64,000 bases of DNA from CAVYGN01 sp963796325 (GCA_963796325.1 CAWCLF010000003.1:538572-602571); one strand, 5' to 3'; shown: positions 28,202 through 38,806, counted from the stretch's first letter. The notes: generated by a model from the sequence alone, not told the origin. A program made the numbers and translations.

Positions 28202-29684
28202 CAATTTTAAAGAATTTCTGGTTAACACTTTTTCCGGTCTTAAGGATATTTTAAGGAAAAACCTCAGACGGCGGATCGGTCTCGGGCTTGTAATAATTTT
28301 CCTTATATTGATTGTTGTGTCCGTTTTCACCGTCAAACCTTTTATCGCCAATATTAATTCGGCAAAGGAAAGCGGAACAAACGAAACAGTTATAATGCCT
28401 GAGGTAAAGGTTTATACCGTAGAGAAAAAACAGTTAACTGAACAGGTCAGCACTTACGGCACAATCACGTACTATCAAAAGGTCAATGTCGGCTCAAAGA
28501 TTGAAGAAGTCGCCGACAGGGTATATGCAGATATCGGGGATTATGTAGGAAAAGAACAGGTCCTGGCGGTACTGAAAAACGAATACATTAAATTGAGCGT
28601 CGAATCGGCAGGAGCGGATGTGAGGAGCAAGGATGCCTCTTTCGAGCTTTCGCAGGCAAAATACTCCAATGCGCTGCTGGCTGTCGATAAAAATATTGAA
28701 TCGCTTGAAAGGCTGAAAATAGAGGAAAGGCAAAAAAGGCTTGAGCTTGAAAACGCCTCGAGGATCCTTTCCAACAAGAACGAGCTTCTCGAAGTTGAGG
28801 GGGTGACAAGGGAGCAGTTCAAGCAGGCTGAAAACGAATACAATATTGCAAAACTGCAGCTTGATTCGATATTAAAGGAAATACAGGTTTCAGAAATAGG
28901 CTACAGGGATGAGGATATAAAAAATGCCGGGGAAACCGTTCCAGCCGATAAGCAGCAGAGGCGGGATATATTAAAAAAAATAAATACCAGGGTGGAAAAT
29001 GCTGAAGTTGTTATAGCAAAATCTGAGATAGAGAGGTCCGTCCTGGAGGAGAAAACCGCCGAAATGAACCTGAATGAAACTATTATTAAATCTCCCGTTT
29101 CCGGCCTTGTTGCAATGCGGTATCTGGAGCCTGGTGAAAAAATTGAAAAAGACAAGCCTGTTTTCACGGTAATAGACCTTGAAAATGTTTATATTGAGCT
29201 TCCGGTACCCGAAACTGAATTACCCAGAGTCAAACAGAATCAGCCGGTAAACATAAAGGTCGATTCATATCCGCAAATGACTTTTACCGGCATCATAGAG
29301 ACCATTTATCCTATGATCGATGTAAAAACCAGGACGGCAAATATCCGCTGCAAAATTAAAAACCAGAGACTGACGAGAAACCGGTATCTTCTTATGCCCG
29401 GAATGTTTGTCAGGGCCGAAATTGTAACTTCACCTATAAAAGACGCCATTACCATTCCGCTCGACGGAATGGCGGATAAAGACAATACGAGGATAAAATT
29501 ATTTATCATCAAGAGGAACTCGGACAGGACAAACACGGGCATCGCCGTTGAAAAATGGGTGCCTTATTCAAAAATAGCGGAAAATTATATAGAAATAATA
29601 CAGGATCTGGACGAAGGTGATTTGATAGCCGTATCCGGACTTGATTTCCTGGAAACCGGATTGCGGATCAAGATTAAAGATTAA
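28173..29684 (+). CDS. RND periplasmic adaptor (membrane fusion protein)
   Basis: 503 residues. One inner-membrane helix at about 35-52 (LGLVIIFLILIVVSVF), a lipoyl-like half, a coiled-coil hairpin with LENASRILSNKNELLEVEGVTREQFKQAENEY, then a barrel (SPVSGLVAMRYLEPGEKIEKDKPVFTVIDLENVYIELPVPE). It bridges the RND subunits to the TolC-like channel. An in-frame ATG at 28185 is an alternative start. Confidence 0.9.
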   Translation: MKQIMKKKTDNFKEFLVNTFSGLKDILRKNLRRRIGLGLVIIFLILIVVSVFTVKPFIANINSAKESGTNETVIMPEVKVYTVEKKQLTEQVSTYGTITYYQKVNVGSKIEEVADRVYADIGDYVGKEQVLAVLKNEYIKLSVESAGADVRSKDASFELSQAKYSNALLAVDKNIESLERLKIEERQKRLELENASRILSNKNELLEVEGVTREQFKQAENEYNIAKLQLDSILKEIQVSEIGYRDEDIKNAGETVPADKQQRRDILKKINTRVENAEVVIAKSEIERSVLEEKTAEMNLNETIIKSPVSGLVAMRYLEPGEKIEKDKPVFTVIDLENVYIELPVPETELPRVKQNQPVNIKVDSYPQMTFTGIIETIYPMIDVKTRTANIRCKIKNQRLTRNRYLLMPGMFVRAEIVTSPIKDAITIPLDGMADKDNTRIKLFIIKRNSDRTNTGIAVEKWVPYSKIAENYIEIIQDLDEGDLIAVSGLDFLETGLRIKIKD

Positions 29685-29711
29685 AAGTTTTATCCTGCAA
29701 AAGAGGTTTAT

Positions 29712-31163
29712 ATGAAGGGAAAATTCGTTTTATCAATGCTCTTGTCAATATTAACCTGCCCTTTATTTTTCCTTCAGGGATGCAGCATTTTCCAGACCCC
29801 GGCCATTATATCGGTTTCACCCGGAAATGGTTCCCAGGTTTCTACTACTGCATTCAGTATTACTGTGGTTTTCAGCAAACCGATGAACAGGGATTCCGTA
29901 CAACAGGCGTTTTCTCTTAACAACCTGTCTTCTCCCGGTTCCCAGGTCGGAGGTGATTTTTCATGGAATGACAATAATACGCTGGTATTCAACCCGAACC
30001 AGGACCAATTGAGCTATCCCGATCAGTATACTATCCAGATTTCAGGTTCAGCCCTGGATAAGGACGGCAATTCACTGGCTAAAACTTTTTATTCCAGTTT
30101 TAATCTCATGACCGGGTCCGGTTATCCTTCGGTAATTTCAACGATTCCGGCAAACGGCGCTTCGAATGTAAATGTTCAATCATCCATTTCAGTACAATTT
30201 TCCCAGCCGATGGACCCCGGCTCCACGATCAGCGCTTTTTCAACCAGCCCTTCATTACCGGGAAATATGCAGATCAGTTCGAATGTACTGGTCTTTAAAC
30301 CCTCTGCACCGTTGAGTAACGGGTGTTATTATACCATTAATATTTCACAGAGTGCCGAAAGCACTAATTTGATAAAAATGGCCAAACCTTATTCGTTTTA
30401 TTTCCTTGCCGGGGTTGACCTGACAATTCCATATGTAACAGGTGTATATACGAATTATCCGGGGCCGGCCCTTGTCAATAATGTTAATAATATAGAAAAA
30501 ACCGTTTCTTCTATTATCCTTGCCTTCAACATACCGATGAATATGGATTCCGTATATAACAGTTTGAACATCAATCCATCGGCTTCTTATAGTATAACCT
30601 GGATCAGTCCATCAAATGCTTCGATAAATTTTTTAAATACTCTTATCCCTTCAACAAATTATTCAATAACCCTTAATACCGGAGCTATGAGCAGTTCGGG
30701 AAGGTATTTAGAGTCGCAATATCAATTCCAGTTTTTTACCGGCGGACCTTTCTCGCTGGTTCCAAATATATACGATATAGAAGCCGAAGAATGGAATGGC
30801 GCCGCGAATATAAATATACCGATTCAAACAAATACAATTAATTCAATTTCCATAAACAGCGCCGATACTTTTAATATCGATGTGTCATTTAACGCCTGCA
30901 CAAATATCAGCCTGTTATCCCTGTACACGAATTCATCGATTACTTTCCTGTACGGAAACGGCAGTCTTGCGAGCATAGGAAATATATTCAGCATAAACCA
31001 GACGGCAAGTTTTAATAAATTCTCGTATACAATAACCTCGGTATGTCTTTCCAATTATTATAAATTAACATTGAAAGGAGGCGTAAATGGCATACAGGAT
31101 TCCTGCAATAATCCGCTGCCTGCCGATGCGTGCATATATTTTACCATTACAAGCACTAATTAG
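29712..31163 (+). CDS. Big_5 Ig-like repeat lipoprotein 1
   Basis: 483 residues. Lipobox FFLQGC, then tandem Big_5-type Ig-like repeats, each beginning ISVSPGNGSQV or ISTIPANGASNVNVQSSISVQFSQPMDP, with the KPM/QPM hallmark. A paralogue follows. Such lipoproteins are unusual within RND operons. Probably periplasmic or surface-exposed; function unknown. Confidence 0.75.
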   Translation: MKGKFVLSMLLSILTCPLFFLQGCSIFQTPAIISVSPGNGSQVSTTAFSITVVFSKPMNRDSVQQAFSLNNLSSPGSQVGGDFSWNDNNTLVFNPNQDQLSYPDQYTIQISGSALDKDGNSLAKTFYSSFNLMTGSGYPSVISTIPANGASNVNVQSSISVQFSQPMDPGSTISAFSTSPSLPGNMQISSNVLVFKPSAPLSNGCYYTINISQSAESTNLIKMAKPYSFYFLAGVDLTIPYVTGVYTNYPGPALVNNVNNIEKTVSSIILAFNIPMNMDSVYNSLNINPSASYSITWISPSNASINFLNTLIPSTNYSITLNTGAMSSSGRYLESQYQFQFFTGGPFSLVPNIYDIEAEEWNGAANINIPIQTNTINSISINSADTFNIDVSFNACTNISLLSLYTNSSITFLYGNGSLASIGNIFSINQTASFNKFSYTITSVCLSNYYKLTLKGGVNGIQDSCNNPLPADACIYFTITSTN

Positions 31164-31193
31164 GGCTGTTCTAAAAACAACTCTGTTATTACC

Positions 31194-32690
31194 ATGAAGT
31201 ATTCTAATTTAATAAAAATCGCCCTATGGTCACTACCTCACCGCCTTGAAAGGCGGTTTTTAGAAGTGACCATTAGCCTCCTTATCTTTTACAGCTGCTC
31301 GTTCTTTGATTTCAGCCAGCCGGTCATTCAGTCCGTCAGTCCCGGCGATCAGTCTTCTTTAAACGATCCGGGCTCTTTCAACTGCGTGGAGATAAATTTC
31401 AGCAAGGCGATGAACCAGGGAACCGTTCAGAATGCTTTTATCTTGAAGCAAATATCTGAGGAAAATTTACAGGAAACCGCTGTACCCGGATATTTTGAGT
31501 GGGACTCCGGAAGCAGCGATTTGAAATATTGCCCTCAAAATCCGATAAGCTACGGGAAATACAGGATAGTCATTCTTAATGGCGCCAAGGACACGCTGGG
31601 AAACGATATCCGGCATGGCACCAATACTATCTTCAATATCGGCAGTTCATTCACCCCCCCGGCAATCATATATACTTATCCCGTTAACGGCGCGGCAAAC
31701 CTGCCGTCCACGAATTTAATAATCACGGTAGGATTTTCAAAGCCTATAAATACTTCGCAAATGTCCACTATGTTCAGCATATCTCCTCCCCTGAGTTACA
31801 AGATCCAGGCGCTGTCTAACAACTCCTTTTTTGAACTTTTGCCCCTTTCGGCCTATCCACAGGGCCAGTATACCCTTTCCTTCAATACGAACAGCATTGT
31901 TGACCTTTACGGCAACGCTTTACGGCCTGCAAACAATATCTTTTTTACGATCGGAAAGAATTTTAACCCGCCTCAATTGATCGGCATATATACTGACAGT
32001 AATTGTATGTCGCCCCCATTGCTGTTAACCAACGGCATAAATGATATCGACAAATTTTCCGTTCTGTATTTTTCTTTTAACGAAAGCCTTTCGGTAAATT
32101 TCAACAATATCCCGGTAAGCTTCAGTCCTTCGATACAGGGAACATGGCAGACTAACGGCAATGGCCGCAAGCTTATCTTTTCACCTTCAGGTTCCTGGAA
32201 TATCGGCAGCCCTTATACCGTCACCATTAATCCGGGTATCATGGATATATTTGGAAATACATCGCAGAATACATACCAGGCATACCTTTTCATCTTAAGT
32301 CCGACAAGTTATTTTATAGGCATTACAAATATTGTGCCGCTTAGTTCATCTTGGACGGCGGCCGCAAACTGGACGCCGACGGTTATTAATGTCCTTTCGA
32401 ATACCAACACCTTGCAGGTTTATTTATATTTCAATTCTTCCCTCCAGCCCTATACTGTGCTCGGAAATATTTCTATTTCTGTATTCAACAGCCCTATAAA
32501 CAATTATGTTTATATATCCGAAATAAAGTTTTTGACCCAGTATGCGCCAAACGATACGATATGCGTAACTATAATGTCGAATACCTATAATATTTACAAT
32601 TTAAGCATTAAGAGCGGGACCGGGGGCATCAGGGACATTTATCAAAATATTCTCAGCAACGATATAAATATTTATTACCAGATGGAGTGA
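31194..32690 (+). CDS. Big_5 Ig-like repeat lipoprotein 2
   Basis: 498 residues, paralogous to the preceding protein: QSVSPGDQSSLND, YTYPVNGAANLPSTNLIITVGFSKPINT and similar. The lipobox is LIFYSC, but the N-terminal segment is odd: PHRLERRFLEVT, encoded by a palindromic insertion at 31228-31271, sits between the start and the hydrophobic core. A GTG at 31267 would give a very short signal. The start is therefore uncertain. Confidence 0.65.
   Translation: MKYSNLIKIALWSLPHRLERRFLEVTISLLIFYSCSFFDFSQPVIQSVSPGDQSSLNDPGSFNCVEINFSKAMNQGTVQNAFILKQISEENLQETAVPGYFEWDSGSSDLKYCPQNPISYGKYRIVILNGAKDTLGNDIRHGTNTIFNIGSSFTPPAIIYTYPVNGAANLPSTNLIITVGFSKPINTSQMSTMFSISPPLSYKIQALSNNSFFELLPLSAYPQGQYTLSFNTNSIVDLYGNALRPANNIFFTIGKNFNPPQLIGIYTDSNCMSPPLLLTNGINDIDKFSVLYFSFNESLSVNFNNIPVSFSPSIQGTWQTNGNGRKLIFSPSGSWNIGSPYTVTINPGIMDIFGNTSQNTYQAYLFILSPTSYFIGITNIVPLSSSWTAAANWTPTVINVLSNTNTLQVYLYFNSSLQPYTVLGNISISVFNSPINNYVYISEIKFLTQYAPNDTICVTIMSNTYNIYNLSIKSGTGGIRDIYQNILSNDINIYYQME
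31228..31271 (+). repeat. Nested palindrome within a lipoprotein signal region
   Basis: Outer arms GGTCACT (31228-31234) and AGTGACC (31265-31271) enclose inner arms ACCGCCTT (31240-31247) and AAGGCGGT (31250-31257), followed by TTTTT. It could act as a terminator or attenuator between the two Big_5 genes, or be a REP-like insertion. Confidence 0.65.
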
Positions 32691-32693
32691 TAA

Positions 32694-35600
32694 TTGAATT
32701 TCTCGAAAACTGTCGTTAAACATCCGAAGGGCACTCTCGTTCTTTTTCTTTCAATTATCATTTTCGGCAGCGTGGCTCTTCCGTTTATAAACAAGGACAT
32801 TTTTCCTAAAATAGACTACCCGGTCATTACAATCGTAACTTCCCTTGAAAATAAAACTCCCCAGGAAATAAGGAACCTCGTGACGGTCCCGATGGAGGAG
32901 ATACTATCTACCACATCAGGGCTCAGGAATATCAAATCCGTATCGAGGTACGGTGAAAGCATTATAACGCTGTACTTCGATTGGGGAATAAATCTCGATA
33001 TGACCTTCATGGAAACAAGGGAAAAACTGGATTTTGCGAGGAGCATCCTCCCGCAGGGCACCTCGAGGCCCGTAGCGCTTCGTTTCGACCCTAACAGCGA
33101 CCCTGTAATGACGATAGGGCTCGACATTTTAAATGACAATATCAAGGGGGGGGAAAGGAGCTATATAAGGAAAAATATAATTCCTCTTTTCGAACGAATT
33201 GAAGGCGTAGCCTTTGCCGAAATTGTCGGAGGGAACGAAAGGGAGGTCAAGGTCGATGTCAGCCTTGACAAGCTTTACGCCGATAACCTCAGCATCGACG
33301 AAGTCGTGAAAGCCATCGAAGAAAATAACGTGGAATATCCCGTCGGAGATATAGATGAAGATAAAACGACATATACCGTCAATATCGAAGGGAAGATCGA
33401 CAATTACAATCAATTGAACGAAATCGTCGTGGGAAGGAACGATCAGGGGACTCCCATATATCTCAAGGATATAGCGGATATCCGCCTGGGGGACAAAGAG
33501 AAAAATATAATTTTCCGTATCGGCGGCAAACCTGGAGCCGCATTGAACATATATAAGGAAGGGGACGCCAATATTGTCAGGACTTCCGACAATATCAGCG
33601 AAAAACTTCCGTTTATTATTGAAAAAACGAAGAAGGACCTGTCGTACAGGGTTATCCAGGATAATTCCAGGTATGTTAAAGAATCCATAAACGATATCGT
33701 AACATCCGCCCTTATAGGCGTGGCGCTTACATTTTTTGTTCTTTATTTATTCCTTGAAGATATAACAGCTTCAATAATAGTCGGCCTGGCCATACCGATA
33801 ACAATCGTTATGACAATCTTTTTTATGTACCTCTTCAACATCAGCATCAACCTGATTTCCCTTACCGGCTTATCCATAGGGATAGGATCCATGGTGGATT
33901 CGAACATAGTTATTATTGAAAACATAAAGAGGTATTCTTTATTGAATAAAGATGACGCAACGCTTATAAAAGCCGCGAACGAGGTATCTGCACCCGTCAT
34001 CTCTTCAATACTTACGAATATTGCTGTTTTCCTGCCGATAGTTTTTGTTTCAGGAATAGCATCGAGCATTTTCAGGGAGCTGTCCCTTGTCGTCACATTC
34101 TCCCATTTGAGCACGCTTTTTACATCCATCCTGCTTACTCCCGCACTGTATAAGCTCCTTGAAAACCGCCTGGCAGGCGGCGCAGGATCGCGGAAACCTG
34201 TATTTGCTCCCTTGATCGAGAAATATAAAGCCGCTTATCTGAATTTATTAGGCAAGGCTATGGACCATTCCGGTATTTTGATAGTTTCTCTCTGCGTGCT
34301 TATTATTATTTCGATCGGGGCTTTTTTTTCAAACAAGAAAGAAGTATTGCCTCTTCTTTCCCAGAATTCGTTCAATATTAATATCAAATTCCCCCCGAAC
34401 TATTCGATTTCGAGGTCCGAAGAGGATACTGCGGAGATCGAAACTCTTCTGTCTAAAAACCCGCAAGTCGATTATTATTATTCCATAATCGGGGATTATT
34501 CGGCGTTGTCCTCTTTCTCGAAGGCAAAAAAAAACAACATTGCTAGCGTTAAAGTTTTCCTGAAAAAGGGCGCCTCGGCCGGGCTTGAAATCGGCAGGGT
34601 CAAAGCTGATACGGGAAAGATATTCAATAATGCGGATTTCAGTTTCGAAGAAAACCAGACCGCCTTTTCAAAACTCTTTCCCTCCGATAATGAAATATAC
34701 GTTATGGGCACTCCTGCAGATTATATAACAAAGGTTTCATCATATATCACCAATATCATTTCACGTAACGGGATTACCAATTTAAGCATGTCATCAGATG
34801 AGGAAGAGACGGTAAGCCTTCAATTCGACAGGACGGCCCTTAACAATTCGGGTTTAAGCACAAAAAGCGTGGCCGATATCGCTGGCATATGCATAAATGG
34901 AAAAATTGCGACAAAGCTGGAAACGCCTGACAGCGGCGACCTGGATGTAAACGTGAAGCTCGGCGGCGACGTTTTTTCATTCCAGGATAACCTATACAAA
35001 ATCCTGCTGAAACCTCCTCATGGCGAAAATATCCTTCTTTCGACGATCTGCACTATCACCGATGAAACAAAAACAACTGAAATAAACAGGTATAACCAGC
35101 AGGAAATGGTATCGATACGTTTTACCGGCCCCGGCGCAAGACTTAAGAGGATCCAGGACCAGGTGAACGCACTGGGGATTTCGAAAAGCACTACCTTAAG
35201 ATACAGCTGGGATACGCAGGAAATAAAAAAATCGATCGATTCACTCACGCTTGTTCTCATACTATCTATAGTCGTGATCTTTGTAATTATAGCTTTCCAG
35301 TTCGAGTCGATAAGGAAATCATTGCTTATAATGGTCACGATACCCCTGATTTTTATCGGCCTGTCGCCCATGCTGCTGCTATTCGGCGTTTCGATAAATG
35401 CTATTTCACTTGTCGGAATAATACTCCTGGTCGGGATCGTGGTAGATAACGCCATTGTAATGGTAGATTTTTACGAGAGGAATTTAGGCCAGGCTCGTTC
35501 AAAAAATGATGTCAGGCAGCTTGTAATACAGGGAAGCGGGATCAGGTTCAGGCCGATAGTGATGACGGGATGCACGACAGTCGTAGCATTGATACCGCTG

Positions 35601-35753
35601 ATATTCTTCCCCGGCGAGGGCATGGAATTCCAGAGGATCCTGTCCGTAACGATAGCCGGAGGTTTTATCTTCGCTACCGCTATCACTCTTTTTTTTATAC
35701 CGACCCTTTATTACATTGTTGAAAAAAGAAGCATCGCCGCGGGGAAGAAATGA
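32694..35753 (+). CDS. RND transporter subunit 1
   Basis: 1019 residues from TTG 32694 (GGAG upstream). Twelve-helix RND protein of the AcrB/MdtBC superfamily: DIFPKIDYPVITIVTSLENKTPQEI near the N-terminus, TM4 segment GLSIGIGSMVDSNIVIIENIKR, and the TM10 part VGIIILVGIVVDNAIVMVDFYERN. In TM4 the paired Asp of AcrB is reduced to one (VDS), so proton relay in this subunit may differ. It uses the operon's adaptor and TolC-like channel and overlaps the second RND gene by 4 bases. Confidence 0.9.
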   Translation: MNFSKTVVKHPKGTLVLFLSIIIFGSVALPFINKDIFPKIDYPVITIVTSLENKTPQEIRNLVTVPMEEILSTTSGLRNIKSVSRYGESIITLYFDWGINLDMTFMETREKLDFARSILPQGTSRPVALRFDPNSDPVMTIGLDILNDNIKGGERSYIRKNIIPLFERIEGVAFAEIVGGNEREVKVDVSLDKLYADNLSIDEVVKAIEENNVEYPVGDIDEDKTTYTVNIEGKIDNYNQLNEIVVGRNDQGTPIYLKDIADIRLGDKEKNIIFRIGGKPGAALNIYKEGDANIVRTSDNISEKLPFIIEKTKKDLSYRVIQDNSRYVKESINDIVTSALIGVALTFFVLYLFLEDITASIIVGLAIPITIVMTIFFMYLFNISINLISLTGLSIGIGSMVDSNIVIIENIKRYSLLNKDDATLIKAANEVSAPVISSILTNIAVFLPIVFVSGIASSIFRELSLVVTFSHLSTLFTSILLTPALYKLLENRLAGGAGSRKPVFAPLIEKYKAAYLNLLGKAMDHSGILIVSLCVLIIISIGAFFSNKKEVLPLLSQNSFNINIKFPPNYSISRSEEDTAEIETLLSKNPQVDYYYSIIGDYSALSSFSKAKKNNIASVKVFLKKGASAGLEIGRVKADTGKIFNNADFSFEENQTAFSKLFPSDNEIYVMGTPADYITKVSSYITNIISRNGITNLSMSSDEEETVSLQFDRTALNNSGLSTKSVADIAGICINGKIATKLETPDSGDLDVNVKLGGDVFSFQDNLYKILLKPPHGENILLSTICTITDETKTTEINRYNQQEMVSIRFTGPGARLKRIQDQVNALGISKSTTLRYSWDTQEIKKSIDSLTLVLILSIVVIFVIIAFQFESIRKSLLIMVTIPLIFIGLSPMLLLFGVSINAISLVGIILLVGIVVDNAIVMVDFYERNLGQARSKNDVRQLVIQGSGIRFRPIVMTGCTTVVALIPLIFFPGEGMEFQRILSVTIAGGFIFATAITLFFIPTLYYIVEKRSIAAGKK

Positions 35754-38700
35754 TGTGGTGGACTAAATTTCACCTTAAAAAACCGCTTTCGTCGATAATA
35801 CTCTACAGCATCATCATGCTCGGGGGTATCTTTTCCATAACCGGCCTCCGTTTTACGCTGTCGGGCGAGGTTTATTCCCCGGTTATCAGCATCAAGACGC
35901 AGTATTTCGGCATGAACAGCGTTTATATCGAAAAAAACATCACCGTCCCTATTGAAAATGCAGTTTCCTCTATAAAGGGAGTTAAAAATATATCTTCCGT
36001 ATCGGAGGATGGACAATCGGTCGTTATCCTGACAATGAATCCCGGCAGGCCTGTCAATATTGCAACTCTTGAAATAAAATCATCCGTCGACACCGTCCGC
36101 GAGAAATTCCCGGGCGATGTCCAGGAGCCGGTTATTTCACACTACGACCCTTCCCAGCTTCCGGTTATGATACTGTCGTTCTATTCTGACAGCATACCGC
36201 TCAAGGATGTGCGCAGGGAGGTGGAGGAGAAGATCAAACCTTCCATGCAGAAGGTCGACGGAGTAGTGGAGTGCGTTGTAACGGGCGGCGAACAGAGCGA
36301 AGTAGGAGTATTCGTCAACACGGGCGCTTTATATGGGAGCGGGCTTCAGCTTCGCGATATAAGCCGCGATATCCAGCTTAATAACAACAGCGTTTATCTC
36401 GGATTTCTCGATAAAAGCGGATACGATATGCCTGTTTATTCGGCAGGCAAATACGAATCGCTTTATGAGATCGATAAAATTGCGGTCCAGGAAAGCGTGT
36501 CAAACGTTTCATATTTTCAACAGCTTGGAAAAGTCGCCGGAGTCGAAAATTTCCATAAAAGGATAGACGACATTTCCCGCATTAACGGAAAGGAGAGGGT
36601 ATCTCTTTATATCCAGAAAAAAAGCGATGGAAATATCCTGAAAATATGCGGCGATATACGAAATATACTGAAGGATATAAACCTCAAAGACGTATCTTCC
36701 GAAATAGATTTCGATAAATCGGAGGAAATTTCAGAATCCCTCGGAAACCTTATTTTCTCAATATCGCTTGGAATGGCCCTTTTATTTATAATAATGCTGA
36801 TTTTTATAGGGGATTATTCGTTAAGCCTGATGGCCGTCATACCCCTCCCCATATCGATCGGCGTAATATTGATAATAGCCAATGTTTTCCGGATAGAGCT
36901 TAACAGCATCATAATGAGCGGTATAGCGCTCGGTTCGGGTCTCCTTGTCGGAGACGGGATAATCATTATAGAATTTTTAAGTAAAAAGAAGCCGTATGAC
37001 ATTAACGGACATATTTTGAGGAACGTCAAATTGCTTTTCCCTCCGCTTACAGCCGCCCTTTTAACGACAATCTGCGTATTCCTTCCGATCATTTTTTCAA
37101 CTCCCGAAATAAGGGCTCTGTACACCGGATTTTCCATAGTTATAACCATTCTTCTTATCGTGTCTTTGTTATTATCGACCGGGATAGTGCCGGTAGCTTA
37201 TAAATTGAGGGGTACAGCCGGTAAAAAGAATAAACGTTCAGTAATGAATAAAGCAATCCTTTTAATCGAACATGGCTACATCAAATTCCTTAAATCCGCA
37301 ATGAAATACAGGAAAATCGTTCTCGGGCTTGTCATTTTTATAACCCTTTTTTCCGCCGCAGCATTTTTTCTCAGGGGTAAAAGCATGGCTGCGTCTGACC
37401 TTGTAAAAGAGGTTTATGCTTATATAGAGCCGTCGACCGGGACCAGCCTTTATGAAACCGACATCCTTGCAAGGCAGGCCGAGGAAATTTTTATTAAACA
37501 GGATGAAATAAAAAGGGTCATAACAAAGGTTGAAAAGGCCCATGCGGCTATAATATTGAAATTGAAGAGGGAATTCACGGAAAAAGAGCTTGAAAGACTT
37601 CTCGGGACATGGAAAGCCGGACTCAGCGCGGTGAATTCATTCATTTATTTCACCTACGGTGAGGCTGAAAACAACAACAGGGAGATAAACCTTATGTTTA
37701 TCGGGGACGATATTGAAAGAATCAAGGAAATAAGCAGGGAAGCCGCAAGAATAATCTATACGATGCCGTATTTTTCAGAGGTCCTGCTCCGTTATAAAGA
37801 CGATTCCCCTGTTTACATTCTTAAGCCCGATACAGAAAGGATCCAGCTTGCCGGCCTCACTCTTAAAGACATCTCCGATGAGGCAAGGATCTTTTTATAC
37901 GGAATAATTTCGTCGAAATTAAACCCGGAAAACAGCGGGATAATGGATATAAGGGTAGCGTCTGTACTTTCGCGCGACGGCAAGGCCGGCATGGATGATT
38001 TTTTGAATATAATGATAAGGAACAGGTACGGCGTCCTGATACCCCTTCGCGAACTTTTTACAGTAACAAAAGGAACCGCTTCATCGAAAATTTACAGGTA
38101 TAATAAAAGAAGGAACCTGTCGATCACAGCAAGGCTTAAAGCCGGATACGACCTCGGCCTGGGTTTAAGTTCAATAAATAAAGAACTTTCCTCGCTGAAA
38201 ATGCCCGCAGGTTATTACTGGCAATTCGATGAAAAATATGAAAAGTTCTCGCAAAGCACGACCTCGATGATGCTTGCTGTAATTGCCGCCATATACCTTA
38301 CCTTCGTAACTCTTGTGATATGCTATGAAAATATTGCCAAATCGATACTGACTTTACTGGTAATCCCGCTTTCTTTTCCCGGTATAGCGCTTATATTTTC
38401 TTTCGCCGGCATCAGCCTTTCGACCCCGGTGTATATCGGAGTGATAATTTTAGCGGGCATTACCGTTAAAAACAGCGTGCTTCTACTGTCGAATATGGGA
38501 AGCAGGGATAACCCCGTAAAGGTGTTCCATTCCTGCAGGAAGCGGCTTAATTCCATATACCTGACTACGCTTACCAGCGTCATCGGACTTATCCCGCTTA
38601 TCTTTACAGGCGGCGGAGGCCAGTATATATGGAAACCGTTTGCAGTAACTGTCGTTGCGGGTCTCTTAAGCTCGACATTACTTTGCCTTGTCACGGTCCC

Positions 38701-38764
38701 GCTTATTGCGGCCGGGAAAATTCCGCCTAAAGAAAATGCCGGGATACAGGGTAAAGAAAAATAA
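35750..38764 (+). CDS. RND transporter subunit 2
   Basis: 1004 residues from ATG 35750, overlapping the previous stop. It keeps the RND layout (EVYSPVISIKTQYFGMNSVYIEKNITVPIENAV, TM4 segment GIALGSGLLVGDGIIIIEFLSKK, late VIILAGITVKNSVLLLS), but its TM4 reads VGDG rather than DD and the late motif has K instead of D. It is diverged from subunit 1. Together they likely form a heteromeric inner-membrane trimer as in MdtBC. Last gene of the operon. Confidence 0.88.
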   Translation: MMWWTKFHLKKPLSSIILYSIIMLGGIFSITGLRFTLSGEVYSPVISIKTQYFGMNSVYIEKNITVPIENAVSSIKGVKNISSVSEDGQSVVILTMNPGRPVNIATLEIKSSVDTVREKFPGDVQEPVISHYDPSQLPVMILSFYSDSIPLKDVRREVEEKIKPSMQKVDGVVECVVTGGEQSEVGVFVNTGALYGSGLQLRDISRDIQLNNNSVYLGFLDKSGYDMPVYSAGKYESLYEIDKIAVQESVSNVSYFQQLGKVAGVENFHKRIDDISRINGKERVSLYIQKKSDGNILKICGDIRNILKDINLKDVSSEIDFDKSEEISESLGNLIFSISLGMALLFIIMLIFIGDYSLSLMAVIPLPISIGVILIIANVFRIELNSIIMSGIALGSGLLVGDGIIIIEFLSKKKPYDINGHILRNVKLLFPPLTAALLTTICVFLPIIFSTPEIRALYTGFSIVITILLIVSLLLSTGIVPVAYKLRGTAGKKNKRSVMNKAILLIEHGYIKFLKSAMKYRKIVLGLVIFITLFSAAAFFLRGKSMAASDLVKEVYAYIEPSTGTSLYETDILARQAEEIFIKQDEIKRVITKVEKAHAAIILKLKREFTEKELERLLGTWKAGLSAVNSFIYFTYGEAENNNREINLMFIGDDIERIKEISREAARIIYTMPYFSEVLLRYKDDSPVYILKPDTERIQLAGLTLKDISDEARIFLYGIISSKLNPENSGIMDIRVASVLSRDGKAGMDDFLNIMIRNRYGVLIPLRELFTVTKGTASSKIYRYNKRRNLSITARLKAGYDLGLGLSSINKELSSLKMPAGYYWQFDEKYEKFSQSTTSMMLAVIAAIYLTFVTLVICYENIAKSILTLLVIPLSFPGIALIFSFAGISLSTPVYIGVIILAGITVKNSVLLLSNMGSRDNPVKVFHSCRKRLNSIYLTTLTSVIGLIPLIFTGGGGQYIWKPFAVTVVAGLLSSTLLCLVTVPLIAAGKIPPKENAGIQGKEK

Positions 38765-38777
38765 AGATAAAATTGAA

Positions 38778-38806
38778 TTGACAAATAAATAAGAATTTGT
38801 TATCAT
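38778..38806 (+). promoter_or_regulatory. Strong promoter of the giant polymorphic-tip gene
   Basis: TTGACA (38778-38783) and TATCAT (38801-38806), 17-bp spacer. The 14-mer GAATTGACAAATAA (38775-38788) recurs downstream of DUF3467 copies (for example 47712-47725). The 142-bp gap between operon and gene holds nothing else. Confidence 0.6.
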
